Origin: CAYUHK01 sp964475165
GTDB taxonomy: Bacteria; Verrucomicrobiota; Kiritimatiellia; JAAZAB01
Direction: 5' to 3'
Length of the DNA: 64,000 bases
NCBI GenBank assembly: GCA_964475165.1
Contig: CAYYVN010000007.1
Coordinates: forward strand, 1 to 64,000
The notes under the pieces were generated by a model. The model did no database searches, was not told the DNA's origin, and saw nothing but the letters and a program-made list of their open reading frames with translations. The first letter of the stretch is position 1. The number at the start of each line of letters is the position of its first letter. Both the position numbers and the translations under genes were made by a program. Shown here piece after piece: positions 1-8,614 of this stretch.

Positions 1-2
1 TC

Positions 3-872
3 CTGGTCTTCATCAATCCGGATGAAAGTGAGCGCCAGCATCTCTTGCATGATTATCAGCTCGATGAACACACCCTGCTCTCCGCCCTGGACCCGGATGA
101 ACTGGCGCGCTTGGAATTTGAGCCTGACCATATCGCCATGATTTTCAAGCGCCCCAAAAATTATTCCTCGAAAGATCAATTTTTATTCAATGTAGCTTCC
201 GTGGGCGTTTTCATCTTCAAGGAACGGCTCATCGTCCTCTTATCCGAAGATACTCCGATCTTTAGCGGCAAGCTCTTTCAACATGTCTCTTCCCTGCAGG
301 ACCTGTGCCTGCGCATGATCGGCCGCACCATTTACCATTATCTGGAACACTTGAAAGTGATCAATATGATCACCGATTCGCTGGAACAAAAAGTCAATAT
401 CTCCATGGAAAACAAGCATCTGCTCAATCTGTTTAGCCTGGGAAAAAGCTTGGTCTATTACTTGAATGCCATCAATTCCAATTCCATGCTCATCCAAAAA
501 CTACAAAATAATGCCACGCGCCTGGGGCTGACCCAGGAAAACAAAGAATTGCTTGAAGATATCATGATCGAAAACACCCAGTGTTCCAAGCAAGCCCAGA
601 TTTACTCGAGCATTCTGGCCAGCCTCATGGATGCGCGCGCTTCCATCGTGGGCAACAATCTCAATATCCTGATGAAGATCCTCAACCTGATCACCATCGC
701 CTTGATGGTGCCCGCGCTCGTGGTCAGTATATTCTCCATGAACGTCATCCTCCCCCTAAACCATGAACAGCCTTTGGCCTTCTGGCTGATCCTCTTCATC
801 TGCGCCATCTCTGTAGTCGGATTTCTGATCTTCTGGAGACGCATCAGTGGTCAATCCATTTCCCGCGGCTGA
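3..872 (+). CDS. CorA-like divalent cation transporter, 5' partial
   Basis: The reading frame is open from base 3, so the true start lies before the window; 289 residues are visible. It looks like the C-terminal part of a CorA/MIT-family magnesium or divalent-cation channel of the inner membrane: a long, mostly helical soluble region followed by two close C-terminal transmembrane helices. The first helix (ending VVSIFSMNV) leads into the family signature, which here reads SMN instead of the usual GMN; the second helix (AFWLILFICAISVVGFLIFW) ends in a basic tail (RRISG). Family assignment rests on this two-helix C-terminus and on the preceding coiled-coil-like helix (SLMDARASIVGNNLNILMK). Substrate cannot be assigned; the altered signature makes Mg2+ less certain. 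The gene ends 43 nt before thiH on the same strand. Confidence 0.8.
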   Translation: MVFINPDESERQHLLHDYQLDEHTLLSALDPDELARLEFEPDHIAMIFKRPKNYSSKDQFLFNVASVGVFIFKERLIVLLSEDTPIFSGKLFQHVSSLQDLCLRMIGRTIYHYLEHLKVINMITDSLEQKVNISMENKHLLNLFSLGKSLVYYLNAINSNSMLIQKLQNNATRLGLTQENKELLEDIMIENTQCSKQAQIYSSILASLMDARASIVGNNLNILMKILNLITIALMVPALVVSIFSMNVILPLNHEQPLAFWLILFICAISVVGFLIFWRRISGQSISRG

Positions 873-915
873 AACATGATCATCAGCCGAGAGATCACGC
901 AGCATTACCATAAGC

Positions 916-2028
916 ATGAGCGCTATTAAACTGCCCCCATGGCTGGATCTGACGGCGGGGATCGCCCGCGCACAGCAGGCCACGCCCCAAGCCGTCTGGA
1001 ACGCTTTGGCAGCGCCGGCGCCCGGCTTGACTGATTTAGCGGCGCTTCTATCTGCGGCCGCGCAAGATCTGCTGGAGCCCATGGCGCAGCGGGCCCAAGC
1101 CCTGACCCAGCGTTATTTTGGCCGCACGATCTCCCTCTATGTGCCCCTCTATCTCTCAGATTATTGTGCCAGCGGCTGCGTCTATTGCGGGTTTGCCTCC
1201 GACCGCCAACGCCCCCGGCGCCGCCTGGAAACGGCCGAAATCATCGCCGAAATGGATGCCCTGCAAGCTATGGGCTTTGAAGAAATCCTGCTCCTCACCG
1301 GCGAACGCACTCCCCAGGCCGACTTCGCCTATGTACGCAAGGCGGTGGCCCTGGCAGCCGATCGCTTTCATCTAGTGACAGTGGAAACCTTTCCGATGAC
1401 TGAGTCCGAATACAGCGCCCTGGCCCAAGCCGGTTGCACCGGCTTAACCTTATATCAGGAAACCTATGCTCCGGAGGCCTATAGCCAGATGCATCGCTGG
1501 GGACCGAAGCGCGATTATCAGTATCGCCTGGATACGCCGGCGCGCGCGCTGGGCAACGGCTTACGTAGCGCCGGCCTGGGAGTGCTCTTGGGATTGGCCG
1601 ATCCCGTGGCCGATGCCCTGGCTTTATATCAACATGTGATCTTCTTGCGGAAACATTTCTGGCAAGCTGGCCTGGCGCTCTCCTTCCCACGGATCCGGGC
1701 TCAGGCGGGCGACTTCACGCCACCGGTCGCCGTGAGCGATCGCTTCTTGGCCCAAATGATTTATGCCTTTCGCATTTGCTTGCCGGATGTGCCGCTGGTG
1801 TTATCCACGCGCGAAAGCGCCGCCTTCCGCGACGGCATGGCGGGAGTCGGCATTTCCAAAATGAGCGTGGCCAGCAAAACCACCGTGGGCGGTTATCATG
1901 AGACAATCGCCGCGGAAAAGGGCCAGTTCATCATCCGCGACGACCGCGATCTGCATGCTTTTTGCGCCGCCCTGCGGGCACGGAATCTGGAGCCGGTATT
2001 CAAAAATTGGGAGGCCGTCTTTCGATGA
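916..2028 (+). CDS. thiH: 2-iminoacetate synthase ThiH (radical SAM)
   Basis: Radical SAM enzyme that cleaves tyrosine to dehydroglycine (2-iminoacetate) for the thiazole half of thiamine. The CxxxCxxC cluster motif is present (CASGCVYCGF, Cys84, Cys88, Cys91), followed by ThiH-typical segments: LLLTGE, the VETFPMTESEY stretch, LYQETY and GPKRDYQYRLDTPAR. Length (370 aa) is normal for ThiH. BioB and HydG are related alternatives; the tyrosine-lyase-like segments and the overlap with thiE favour ThiH. The stop overlaps the thiE start by 4 nt (ATGA), implying translational coupling. No TPP riboswitch fits in the 43 nt upstream of the start, so regulation may come from a promoter before the window. 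Confidence 0.92.
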   Translation: MSAIKLPPWLDLTAGIARAQQATPQAVWNALAAPAPGLTDLAALLSAAAQDLLEPMAQRAQALTQRYFGRTISLYVPLYLSDYCASGCVYCGFASDRQRPRRRLETAEIIAEMDALQAMGFEEILLLTGERTPQADFAYVRKAVALAADRFHLVTVETFPMTESEYSALAQAGCTGLTLYQETYAPEAYSQMHRWGPKRDYQYRLDTPARALGNGLRSAGLGVLLGLADPVADALALYQHVIFLRKHFWQAGLALSFPRIRAQAGDFTPPVAVSDRFLAQMIYAFRICLPDVPLVLSTRESAAFRDGMAGVGISKMSVASKTTVGGYHETIAAEKGQFIIRDDRDLHAFCAALRARNLEPVFKNWEAVFR

Positions 2029-2693
2029 ACCGCCCGGCTGCCATCCATGCCCAGCGTATGGCCCGCTTTCAAAAGGCCGGCTTATACCTGGTGACCTCAC
2101 AAGCGGCCTCCCTTGAACGCTCCACCCCGACCATCATCGCCGCCGCCCTGGCCGGTGGCGTGCGCCTGATTCAATTACGCGAAAAAAATCTACCCCTCCC
2201 CGATTTTTTCTCTCTGGCGCAAGAGGCGCGCCGGCTGACCCAGGCCGCTGACGCCCTGCTGATCATCAATGACCGGGTGGATGTGGCCTTGGCCATTGGG
2301 GCTGATGGCGTGCATCTGGGCCAGACCGATTTCCCCGTAGCCGCCGCCCGGAAGCTGGCCCCTCAGTTGATCATCGGCGCCTCCACTCATAACCCGCTGC
2401 AAGCCAAGGCCGCTCAAGTCGCTGGCGCCTCCTACATCAATATCGGCCCGCTCTTTGCCACACAAACCAAAACATGGGACGGCCGATTCCTGGGACTGCG
2501 GGGCTTAAGGGCCATTGCGCCCACGGTGCGGATTCCTTTCAGCGTTATGGGCGGCATCAAAAAACAGCACATTCCCAAGCTGCGCCAGGCCGGCGCCCGC
2601 ACCATCGCCGTGGTCAGTGCCGTCACGGCCGCCCGTGATCCGGCGGCGGCCGCCCGCGAATTACTGAGCCTCATACGAGGCCAGAGCCTTTAA
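2025..2693 (+). CDS. thiE: thiamine-phosphate synthase ThiE
   Basis: Joins the thiazole and pyrimidine phosphates to make thiamine phosphate. TIM-barrel motifs are visible in order: GGVRLIQLREK, LLIINDRVDVALAIGADGVH followed by LGQ, IGASTHN, YINIGPLFATQTK, and the phosphate-binding end FSVMGGI...GARTIAVVSAV. The start at 2025 is chosen because it gives the normal ThiE N-terminus and an ATGA overlap with thiH; an ATG further upstream at 1962 would be inside thiH with no family support. Length is 222 aa, normal. Its stop shares bases with the stop of the convergent bioA gene, leaving no room for a terminator between them. Confidence 0.93.
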   Translation: MNRPAAIHAQRMARFQKAGLYLVTSQAASLERSTPTIIAAALAGGVRLIQLREKNLPLPDFFSLAQEARRLTQAADALLIINDRVDVALAIGADGVHLGQTDFPVAAARKLAPQLIIGASTHNPLQAKAAQVAGASYINIGPLFATQTKTWDGRFLGLRGLRAIAPTVRIPFSVMGGIKKQHIPKLRQAGARTIAVVSAVTAARDPAAAARELLSLIRGQSL

Positions 2694-4003
2694 TGCTCGC
2701 TGATGGCTTGGGCCAGCTCGGCGATTAAAACGCGTAAGGCTTGCTCATCGATAATCAGGGGCGGCATCAGATAGACCACCTCGCCCAAGGGGCGAATCAA
2801 TATCCCGCGCTTGAGCAGGCAATCGCGCAGCGCTGCCGCCCGTTGGGCGGCGCTTTGCCCATGGGCGGCGACCAGATCCAAGGCGGCGATCATACCCAAG
2901 TGCCGCACGCGTGAGACTCCTGGCAGCTCCGCCAGCGGCGGCCAGGCGCGGGCGATGATTTCTCCCAAACGCCAGGCGCGGGCAACGATCCGCTCATCAT
3001 CATAAATCCGGAGCATCTCCAGCGCCGCAGCCGCGGCCAGAGGATTGCCGGCAAAAGTATGGCCATGATAAAAGGTATGATCGGCCGGCTGATCCGTGAA
3101 GGATTCAAAAAGCTCCTGCTGGACCACCGTGGCGCTGAGCGGCAAATAGCCGCCAGACAAACCTTTACCCAGGCAGATGATGTCCGGCTCAATGCCGGCT
3201 TGCATAAAGGCCAACAGGCTGCCGGTGCGCCCCCAGCCCACGGCAACTTCATCGGCAATCAACAGGACCCCGTGGCGCCGACACAAAGCCGCCAGTTGCC
3301 CCAGACAATCCGGCCGGTAGATGCGCATGCCCGCCGCACATTGACAGAGAGGCTCCACGATCATCGCCGCAATTTCCGGCGCATGCTGGCTCAGCATCCT
3401 TTCCAGAGCAGCCAAACATTGATGTTGGCAGGTCGGCTGCCATTGGCAAGCGGCGCAAAAGGGCGCCGGGACGCGATGGACCGGGAACAAGAGCTGCCGG
3501 AAAGGCTGATGAAAGCCCGGCTGATAGCCTACCGCCACCGCGCCCAGCGTATCGCCATGATAAGCGCCCTCCAACGAAAGGAAACGCTGCCGTTGCGGCT
3601 GACCACGATTATACCAATACTGCACGGCTATTTTGAGCGCCGCCTCCACGGCGCTGGCTCCATCACTGGCAAAGAATACCCGGCGCCCCTGAGCCCCGCA
3701 CAAATCAGCGAGGCGCGCGGCCAGCTCAATCGCCCGGGGATGCGTCATATCGCCAAGCATGCTCTGCTGCAATTCAGCGGCCTGACGCTGAATGGCCTTG
3801 ATCAAGCGCGGATGACCATGGCCCAGATTACAAGCCCACCAGGATGAAATAGCATCCAGATAGTGACGGCCATCGCTATCCATCAAGAAGGCCCCGGCCC
3901 CACCTGTTATAACCGGGAAGGCCTGCGTCGCCATGCGCGAATGGCGGGAATATGGATGCCAAAGCGCCTGGCGATCCTGTTGACGATATTGCTGGGTATT
4001 CAC
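2690..4003 (-). CDS. bioA: adenosylmethionine-8-amino-7-oxononanoate aminotransferase BioA
   Basis: PLP-dependent class III aminotransferase converting KAPA to DAPA in biotin synthesis. Typical features are the N-terminal LWHPYSRH, the substrate-pocket segment DAISSWWACNLGHGHP, the glycine-rich GASAVEAALKIA, the LIADEVAVGWGRTG cofactor segment and LGKGLSGGYLPLSA carrying the PLP lysine. Length 437 aa is normal. It is the last gene of the bioF-bioH-bioC-bioD-bioA run, 24 nt after bioD. No bioB is present in the window. Confidence 0.95.
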   Translation of the reverse strand: MNTQQYRQQDRQALWHPYSRHSRMATQAFPVITGGAGAFLMDSDGRHYLDAISSWWACNLGHGHPRLIKAIQRQAAELQQSMLGDMTHPRAIELAARLADLCGAQGRRVFFASDGASAVEAALKIAVQYWYNRGQPQRQRFLSLEGAYHGDTLGAVAVGYQPGFHQPFRQLLFPVHRVPAPFCAACQWQPTCQHQCLAALERMLSQHAPEIAAMIVEPLCQCAAGMRIYRPDCLGQLAALCRRHGVLLIADEVAVGWGRTGSLLAFMQAGIEPDIICLGKGLSGGYLPLSATVVQQELFESFTDQPADHTFYHGHTFAGNPLAAAAALEMLRIYDDERIVARAWRLGEIIARAWPPLAELPGVSRVRHLGMIAALDLVAAHGQSAAQRAAALRDCLLKRGILIRPLGEVVYLMPPLIIDEQALRVLIAELAQAISEH

Positions 4004-4027
4004 CCTGGCTCCTCCGCTGACGCAACT

Positions 4028-4759
4028 CTAGCCGCGCCCATGCTCCTGCCAAGACAGTGCGCCCGAGAGGCGCCGGCGACATAAATCCTGAAAAGCCTGC
4101 CGACTCCAATCTTCGATGAACGGCAGGCAGCCCCAAACCGGCACCTGCCCCATACGCTCGATGAAGAGCCTGTTATCACGCTCAACCAGGCCGGGGCGTT
4201 GGCGAGCGCTGGCATTCAAAATGACACCGGCAATCGTCAAGCGCGCCTGGCGCAAGACATTCAGTGTCAGGAGCGTATGATTGAGCGTGCCCAAACCCGG
4301 CCTGGCCACCAGCACCACTGGCAAAGCCAGGGCGCGCATCATATCCAAGATGGTCTGGCGCTCGTTGATGGGCACCAAAACGCCGCCGGATCCCTCCACC
4401 ACCAATGCCGGATACCGAAGGCATAAACTCTGAAAGGAACGCTCTATACGATCGATCCTGATCCGCCGGCGAGCCAAGCGCGCGGCCAGATGCGGCGCAC
4501 AAGCCGGCCCCAGACAATAGGGCGCCATGTCACGCTTAATCGCTAAGGACGGTTGGAGGCCAGTCAAGCGCAGGCACACTTCCAGGTCGGGCGCCACCCA
4601 GTCCCTGCCATAACGCTGGCAGCCGGTCTGAATCGGTTTCATGGGCGCCGCCGCTAACCCCCGGCCATGCCATAACGACAATAAGGCGGCGCTAATCACC
4701 GTTTTGCCCACCGCCGTATCGGTCCCTGTCACAAACAAATCCAAGCGGCGTTGGCACAT
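4028..4759 (-). CDS. bioD: dethiobiotin synthetase BioD
   Basis: ATP-dependent carboxylase that closes the ureido ring of dethiobiotin. The N-terminus LFVTGTDTAVGKTV is the BioD P-loop, and PMKPIQTG and VVEGSGGVLVPI are the other substrate and nucleotide segments. An in-frame start exists at 4786, but the start at 4759 (MCQRRLDLFVTGTD) gives the usual short N-terminus and places the ATG on the last base of bioC, the same tight overlap seen along this operon. Length is 243 aa. Confidence 0.93.
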   Translation of the reverse strand: MCQRRLDLFVTGTDTAVGKTVISAALLSLWHGRGLAAAPMKPIQTGCQRYGRDWVAPDLEVCLRLTGLQPSLAIKRDMAPYCLGPACAPHLAARLARRRIRIDRIERSFQSLCLRYPALVVEGSGGVLVPINERQTILDMMRALALPVVLVARPGLGTLNHTLLTLNVLRQARLTIAGVILNASARQRPGLVERDNRLFIERMGQVPVWGCLPFIEDWSRQAFQDLCRRRLSGALSWQEHGRG

Positions 4760-5574
4760 CAGCCGCCTTCCTTTCTGGCCATGCAATATGCCACACGATA
4801 GCTGGCTCTCACGCCATCTTTCACGGCATGGCGCGTTTGATACAGATCAAATAAAGCCTGTAGTTCCTTGCGATTCAGGGGTTGATGCGAGATGGAGACC
4901 AGACCGCTGGTTAAGCCTTGCGCATGAATATGGCGCACAAAGGCTTCCGCCGATGGATAGACTGCCCGGCAAACATCCCGGCGTTCCGTCACCATGGTCA
5001 GGCCAGCCTGGCGCAAGCTACGGCGCACTTGCGCGTAGGTCGGCAGATTGCCCACGGGTGGTTTATGGGGCGCCACCGCCAAGCGGCATTGGCGCAGTTC
5101 ACCCAATGTCCCGCGCAGCATCAATGAAAAAACCGCATAGCCGCCCGGGGCCAGCAAGGAGGCCATGCGATTCATCCCTTCGGCCAGGGGATGAATCCAG
5201 TGTAAAGAGGAACTGCTCACGATCAGCGGATAAGAGGCGCCGGCGGGCACCTGCCGCAAATCAGCCACACGCCAGCGAATACGCTCATCAAAATGCATCC
5301 GGGCCCGCGCCTGAGCGATCATAGGCGCTGAGAGTTCCACCACATCGATCCGCGCCGTGGGATAATGGCGGCGGATAAACTGGGTCAAGAGCCCTGTCCC
5401 GCAGCCGATCTCCAGGATGCATGCTGAGGAGGCTGTGGGCAGTGAGGCCTGAGCCGGAAATAAATGGCTCAAGGTCGCCGCCACTTTTTCCTGAACCCGA
5501 GCCGCCTGATGATAGGTATCGGCTGCCGCTGAAAAGCGGGCGGCAACCGCCAGCATATTTTGTTCTACGTGCAT
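4759..5574 (-). CDS. bioC: malonyl-ACP O-methyltransferase BioC
   Basis: SAM-dependent methyltransferase that masks malonyl-ACP to start pimelate synthesis. Visible are the BioC-type N-terminus (RFSAAADTYHQAARVQEKVA), SAM motif I (ILEIGCGTGLLT), VVELSAPMIAQAR, and the SSSSLHWIHPL segment typical of BioC. The ATG at 5574 is preferred; a TTG at 5595 would add seven residues without support. It sits between bioH and bioD in the operon, which strengthens the assignment over generic methyltransferases. Length is 271 aa. Confidence 0.88.
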   Translation of the reverse strand: MHVEQNMLAVAARFSAAADTYHQAARVQEKVAATLSHLFPAQASLPTASSACILEIGCGTGLLTQFIRRHYPTARIDVVELSAPMIAQARARMHFDERIRWRVADLRQVPAGASYPLIVSSSSLHWIHPLAEGMNRMASLLAPGGYAVFSLMLRGTLGELRQCRLAVAPHKPPVGNLPTYAQVRRSLRQAGLTMVTERRDVCRAVYPSAEAFVRHIHAQGLTSGLVSISHQPLNRKELQALFDLYQTRHAVKDGVRASYRVAYCMARKEGG

Positions 5575-5595
5575 CTTGCCTAGCGGGGTCAACAC

Positions 5596-6327
5596 TCAAA
5601 CTAGAAAACAGCGCAGATCAGCCAGCAGCTGTCCTGGCGAACGCTGCGGCAGATCATGCCCCTGGTTAGCATACAAGCATAGACGGCTCCGGGGCAACTG
5701 GCGATTGATAAACGCCGCCGCTTGCCAAGGCACCACACGATCTTCCCGGCCCTGCAATATCAAAACGGATGCCCCGATACCAGATAATCCCGGCCGCAGA
5801 TCGGTCCTTTGCAAATAATCCAGGCCAGCTGCCAATTCGTCCTGCCAGGCGGCGTCTGCTAAGGGCTCCGGCGGAGCTGGCAGGGCCGGCCAGGGCGCCG
5901 CCGCCAGCTGATAAAAACCGGCCAAAGCTTGCGCGCGATTGCGGCGCAATCCCAGTTGCAGAGCTCGCAGATGTGAGCTGGGAATGCCAGGGGCAAAATC
6001 ATCCGCCGCGCAGAACTTAGGTGTACTGGCCATCAAGACCAAGCCACGGATCATTTGCGGATAATAGCTGGCTGTTTCCAAAGCGACCATGCCGCCCATG
6101 GACCAGCCCAGGACCACAGCTTGGCCACCCTGCTGGGCGATCAAGGCGCGCAGTCCCTGGGCATAGGTGGAAAGCACGCGCGCGGTGGACGGCATCGCTC
6201 GGCCCGCCGCCCGCAATTCAGGCAAGGCTACCGCCAGGGCTGAGCCGGGCAAGAGGTTCCGTAAATCCATCAGCGCAGAAGCCGGATATGCCCAACCGGC
6301 GATTAAGATCCAAGGCAGATCCTTCAT
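5596..6327 (-). CDS. bioH: alpha/beta hydrolase, BioH-type pimeloyl-ACP methyl ester esterase
   Basis: Predicted esterase that removes the methyl group from pimeloyl-ACP methyl ester, ending the pimelate stage. The alpha/beta-hydrolase nucleophile elbow is GWSMGG, the acid is in LQGREDRVVP and the base in NQGHDLP. The start at 6327 gives an ATGA overlap with bioF and a normal N-terminus (MKDLPWILIAGWAYPA); a frame opening at 6498 lies inside bioF. The nearby bioC and bioF fix the pathway. BioG and other BioH analogues do the same job, so the exact subfamily is less sure. Length is 243 aa. Confidence 0.8.
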   Translation of the reverse strand: MKDLPWILIAGWAYPASALMDLRNLLPGSALAVALPELRAAGRAMPSTARVLSTYAQGLRALIAQQGGQAVVLGWSMGGMVALETASYYPQMIRGLVLMASTPKFCAADDFAPGIPSSHLRALQLGLRRNRAQALAGFYQLAAAPWPALPAPPEPLADAAWQDELAAGLDYLQRTDLRPGLSGIGASVLILQGREDRVVPWQAAAFINRQLPRSRLCLYANQGHDLPQRSPGQLLADLRCFLV

Positions 6328-7499
6328 AAGATACCCTCGGCACGGGCAGTGCGGATGATGATCTCGGCGGCTTGCTCCAAATCCGCCGGCGTGTGATCCA
6401 GGCTGAGCGAGAGGCGCAAGCGCGCACTGCCCGGCGGCACGGTGGGCGGCCGAATCGCAAGCGCTAATACGCCTTGCTCCCTGAGGCGCTGCGACCATTG
6501 CAGGGTTTTTTGATTATCACCCACCAGCAAAGGGATGATCTGGCTGGCGGAAGCGCCCGTATCCAATCCGGCTTGGCGAAGCTTGGTCCGAAAAACAGCG
6601 GCGCGCGCCAGCAAGAGGGCGCCCAGATCCGGATGGGTCGTCAGATGCTGCAAAGCTCCCAGGGCAGCGCCTATGACAGGCGGCGGCAAACTGGTGCTGT
6701 AAATAAAGGAACGCGCTTTATTGATCAGAAAATGGCGCAGAGGTTCCGAGCAGGCCACAAAACCGCCATAGCCACCCAGCGCCTTGCTGAGCGTGCCCAT
6801 GGCCAGAGGCACGGCGTCTTCCAATCCCGCGGCGCGCACCAGGCCAGCGCCCTGCGCGCCAAAGATACCGGTGGCATGTGCTTCATCCACCAGCAGCATA
6901 GCCCCATGCCGACCTGCGACGGCGGCCAGATCCGCCAGCGGCGCCAGATCACCATCCATGCTGAAAACAGCTTCGGTCACCACCAGGCCTTTGGCGGCGG
7001 CGGGTTTGCCGGCCAGTACAGTATCCAGATGCATGGCGTCATTATGTTGAAAGCGCCGCAGCACCGCCCGGCTCATTACGGCCGCATCGAGAATACTGGC
7101 ATGCGCCAAACGATCCACCACGATCCAATCCTGGCGCTGGAGCAGTGCGGAAATAATGCCCAGATTGGCCAGGTATCCACTCCCAAAGACGAGCGCCGCC
7201 GGATATCCCTTATAAACTGCCAGTTGCTGCTCCAGGGCGGCATGACACTCCAAGTGGCCGGCGAGCAAACGGGAAGCGCCGCTGCCAGCGCCCCAGCGCT
7301 CCAAAGCGGCGGAGGCCGCCGCCAAGACTTCCGGATGGCGCGCTAAGCCCAGATAATCATTGCTGGAAAAATTCAGTAAGGACCGCGCGGGCAGCCGGAT
7401 CTTTCCGCCCACACCCGGATATTCGCGCAGCTGCCGTTCCAACCCTTGGGCGCGCAGGCGCTGGAGCTCCGCGGCGCACCAAGCCTCATATGCCCTCAT
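6324..7499 (-). CDS. bioF: 8-amino-7-oxononanoate synthase BioF
   Basis: PLP enzyme condensing pimeloyl-ACP (or CoA) with alanine to give KAPA. Strong signatures are LLNFSSNDYLGLARHP, GAGSGASRLLAGH, VVTEAVFSMDGDLAPL, LLVDEAHATGIFG and the PLP-lysine segment MGTLSKALGGYGG. Length 391 aa is normal. It starts 11 nt after the DUF362 gene stop, so the biotin genes appear to be co-transcribed with the upstream sugar genes. 2-amino-3-ketobutyrate CoA ligase is a close relative, but the context is decisive. Confidence 0.95.
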   Translation of the reverse strand: MRAYEAWCAAELQRLRAQGLERQLREYPGVGGKIRLPARSLLNFSSNDYLGLARHPEVLAAASAALERWGAGSGASRLLAGHLECHAALEQQLAVYKGYPAALVFGSGYLANLGIISALLQRQDWIVVDRLAHASILDAAVMSRAVLRRFQHNDAMHLDTVLAGKPAAAKGLVVTEAVFSMDGDLAPLADLAAVAGRHGAMLLVDEAHATGIFGAQGAGLVRAAGLEDAVPLAMGTLSKALGGYGGFVACSEPLRHFLINKARSFIYSTSLPPPVIGAALGALQHLTTHPDLGALLLARAAVFRTKLRQAGLDTGASASQIIPLLVGDNQKTLQWSQRLREQGVLALAIRPPTVPPGSARLRLSLSLDHTPADLEQAAEIIIRTARAEGIL

Positions 7500-7510
7500 G
7501 AAGAGCGTCC

Positions 7511-8614
7511 CTATTTAACGGTGATGAGTTTATGGCGGGCCTGCCCCACCCCTTGTTTGGCCAGCGCGTGCAGCTGCAGGAAGGGATCCTTGCCATGTAT
7601 CCGTTGGAAAAGATGACCGCGGCGCTTAAGCTGGCGCTGCCCGATCAGCGTGCCCGCAATGAAATCCTGATAACGGATAGCATCCAAGCTTGCCGTTTCC
7701 AAAGCCACCATATCATGGGAGGCCATGATGCCGATATCGGGCACGACTGCCGGGCTGCTGAATCCCCAGCAATCGCAGAGCGGCGTGATATTCAGCAAGA
7801 CATTGATATGCAGGACTCGCGCCGGCGCAAAGGAATCCAGAACGGTCTTGGTGGTGAGAGCCATCGCTTCCTGAAAATGCGCAAAGCCATCCCGCTTACG
7901 CACCACCAAGGCTTGGCGCGGACAAACATTGACGCAATGACGGCAAAAGCGGCAATCATGAAAGAAAATATTGATGTTATTAGTACGCCGATCCAGCTTG
8001 ATGGCGCCCGTATCGCAAGCTTGCAAGCATAAGCCACAACGATTACAGCGGCTGGCGATCCAATCAATCCCGCCTTCGAGCTGATGGATCTTCTGCCGGG
8101 TGGCCGGGGTGACGCAGCCCATGGCGATATTTTTGCAGGCGCCGGCGTAAGCGCTGTCGCCATGGCCTTTGATGTGCGAGAGATTAATCAAGGCCGGCGC
8201 ATCCCAGATAGCACCCAGCACTTGAATTTCGTCCAACCCATCCATGGCCACCGGACGAGTCACCCAATGCGAATCATAGGGGCCGCCGGCGGAGATGACC
8301 GGGCAGCCCAAGGTTTCCGCTGTATAGCCGCGTTCCGCCGCGCGAACCGCCGTATCGAAGAGACCATCCACCACAAAGGGCTTCCCGCCGGCATCTTTGA
8401 TCGCTTGGACCAGCAAGCGCACCAGCAGAGGATGAATGGTGGTATAGCCCAAATTACCGCCCAAATGCATCTTGATGGGCACATAGTCAGACTGGCATAA
8501 GCGCGCCAGGTTAAACTTAGCCAAGATACGCTGAAATTTAGCCGGCAAAGATGCTTGCGCCTCGGCGGCGGCCATATTCACCGATCCAAAATATACTTTG
8601 GCAGCAGCTTTCAT
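7511..8614 (-). CDS. DUF362 domain iron-sulfur protein
   Basis: A 367-residue protein with an N-terminal DUF362 domain (starting KAAAKVYFGSV, including DYVPIKMHLGGNLGYTTIHP) and an inserted pair of 4Fe-4S ferredoxin motifs, CNRCGLCLQAC and CRFCRHCVNVC, roughly at residues 190-240. Proteins of this family are cytoplasmic ferredoxin-like proteins of unknown function, often near redox genes. The ATG overlaps the phosphofructokinase stop (ATGA), and bioF follows 11 nt later. It could supply electrons or iron-sulfur handling for a step linked to this operon, but nothing in the sequence shows which. Confidence 0.82.
   Translation of the reverse strand: MKAAAKVYFGSVNMAAAEAQASLPAKFQRILAKFNLARLCQSDYVPIKMHLGGNLGYTTIHPLLVRLLVQAIKDAGGKPFVVDGLFDTAVRAAERGYTAETLGCPVISAGGPYDSHWVTRPVAMDGLDEIQVLGAIWDAPALINLSHIKGHGDSAYAGACKNIAMGCVTPATRQKIHQLEGGIDWIASRCNRCGLCLQACDTGAIKLDRRTNNINIFFHDCRFCRHCVNVCPRQALVVRKRDGFAHFQEAMALTTKTVLDSFAPARVLHINVLLNITPLCDCWGFSSPAVVPDIGIMASHDMVALETASLDAIRYQDFIAGTLIGQRQLKRRGHLFQRIHGKDPFLQLHALAKQGVGQARHKLITVK

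Noticed and set aside
873..915. Possible TPP riboswitch before thiH
   Set aside because: Only 43 nt are available and no thi-box pattern is visible; the thiC leader is outside the window.
916..2028. BioB (biotin synthase) as the identity of the radical SAM gene next to the bio operon
   Set aside because: The sequence after the cluster motif (LLLTGE, LYQETY, GPKRDYQYRLDTPAR) is of ThiH type, and thiE is translationally coupled to it.
3059..3847. 262-codon open frame antisense to bioA
   Set aside because: No family motifs, lies wholly within bioA.
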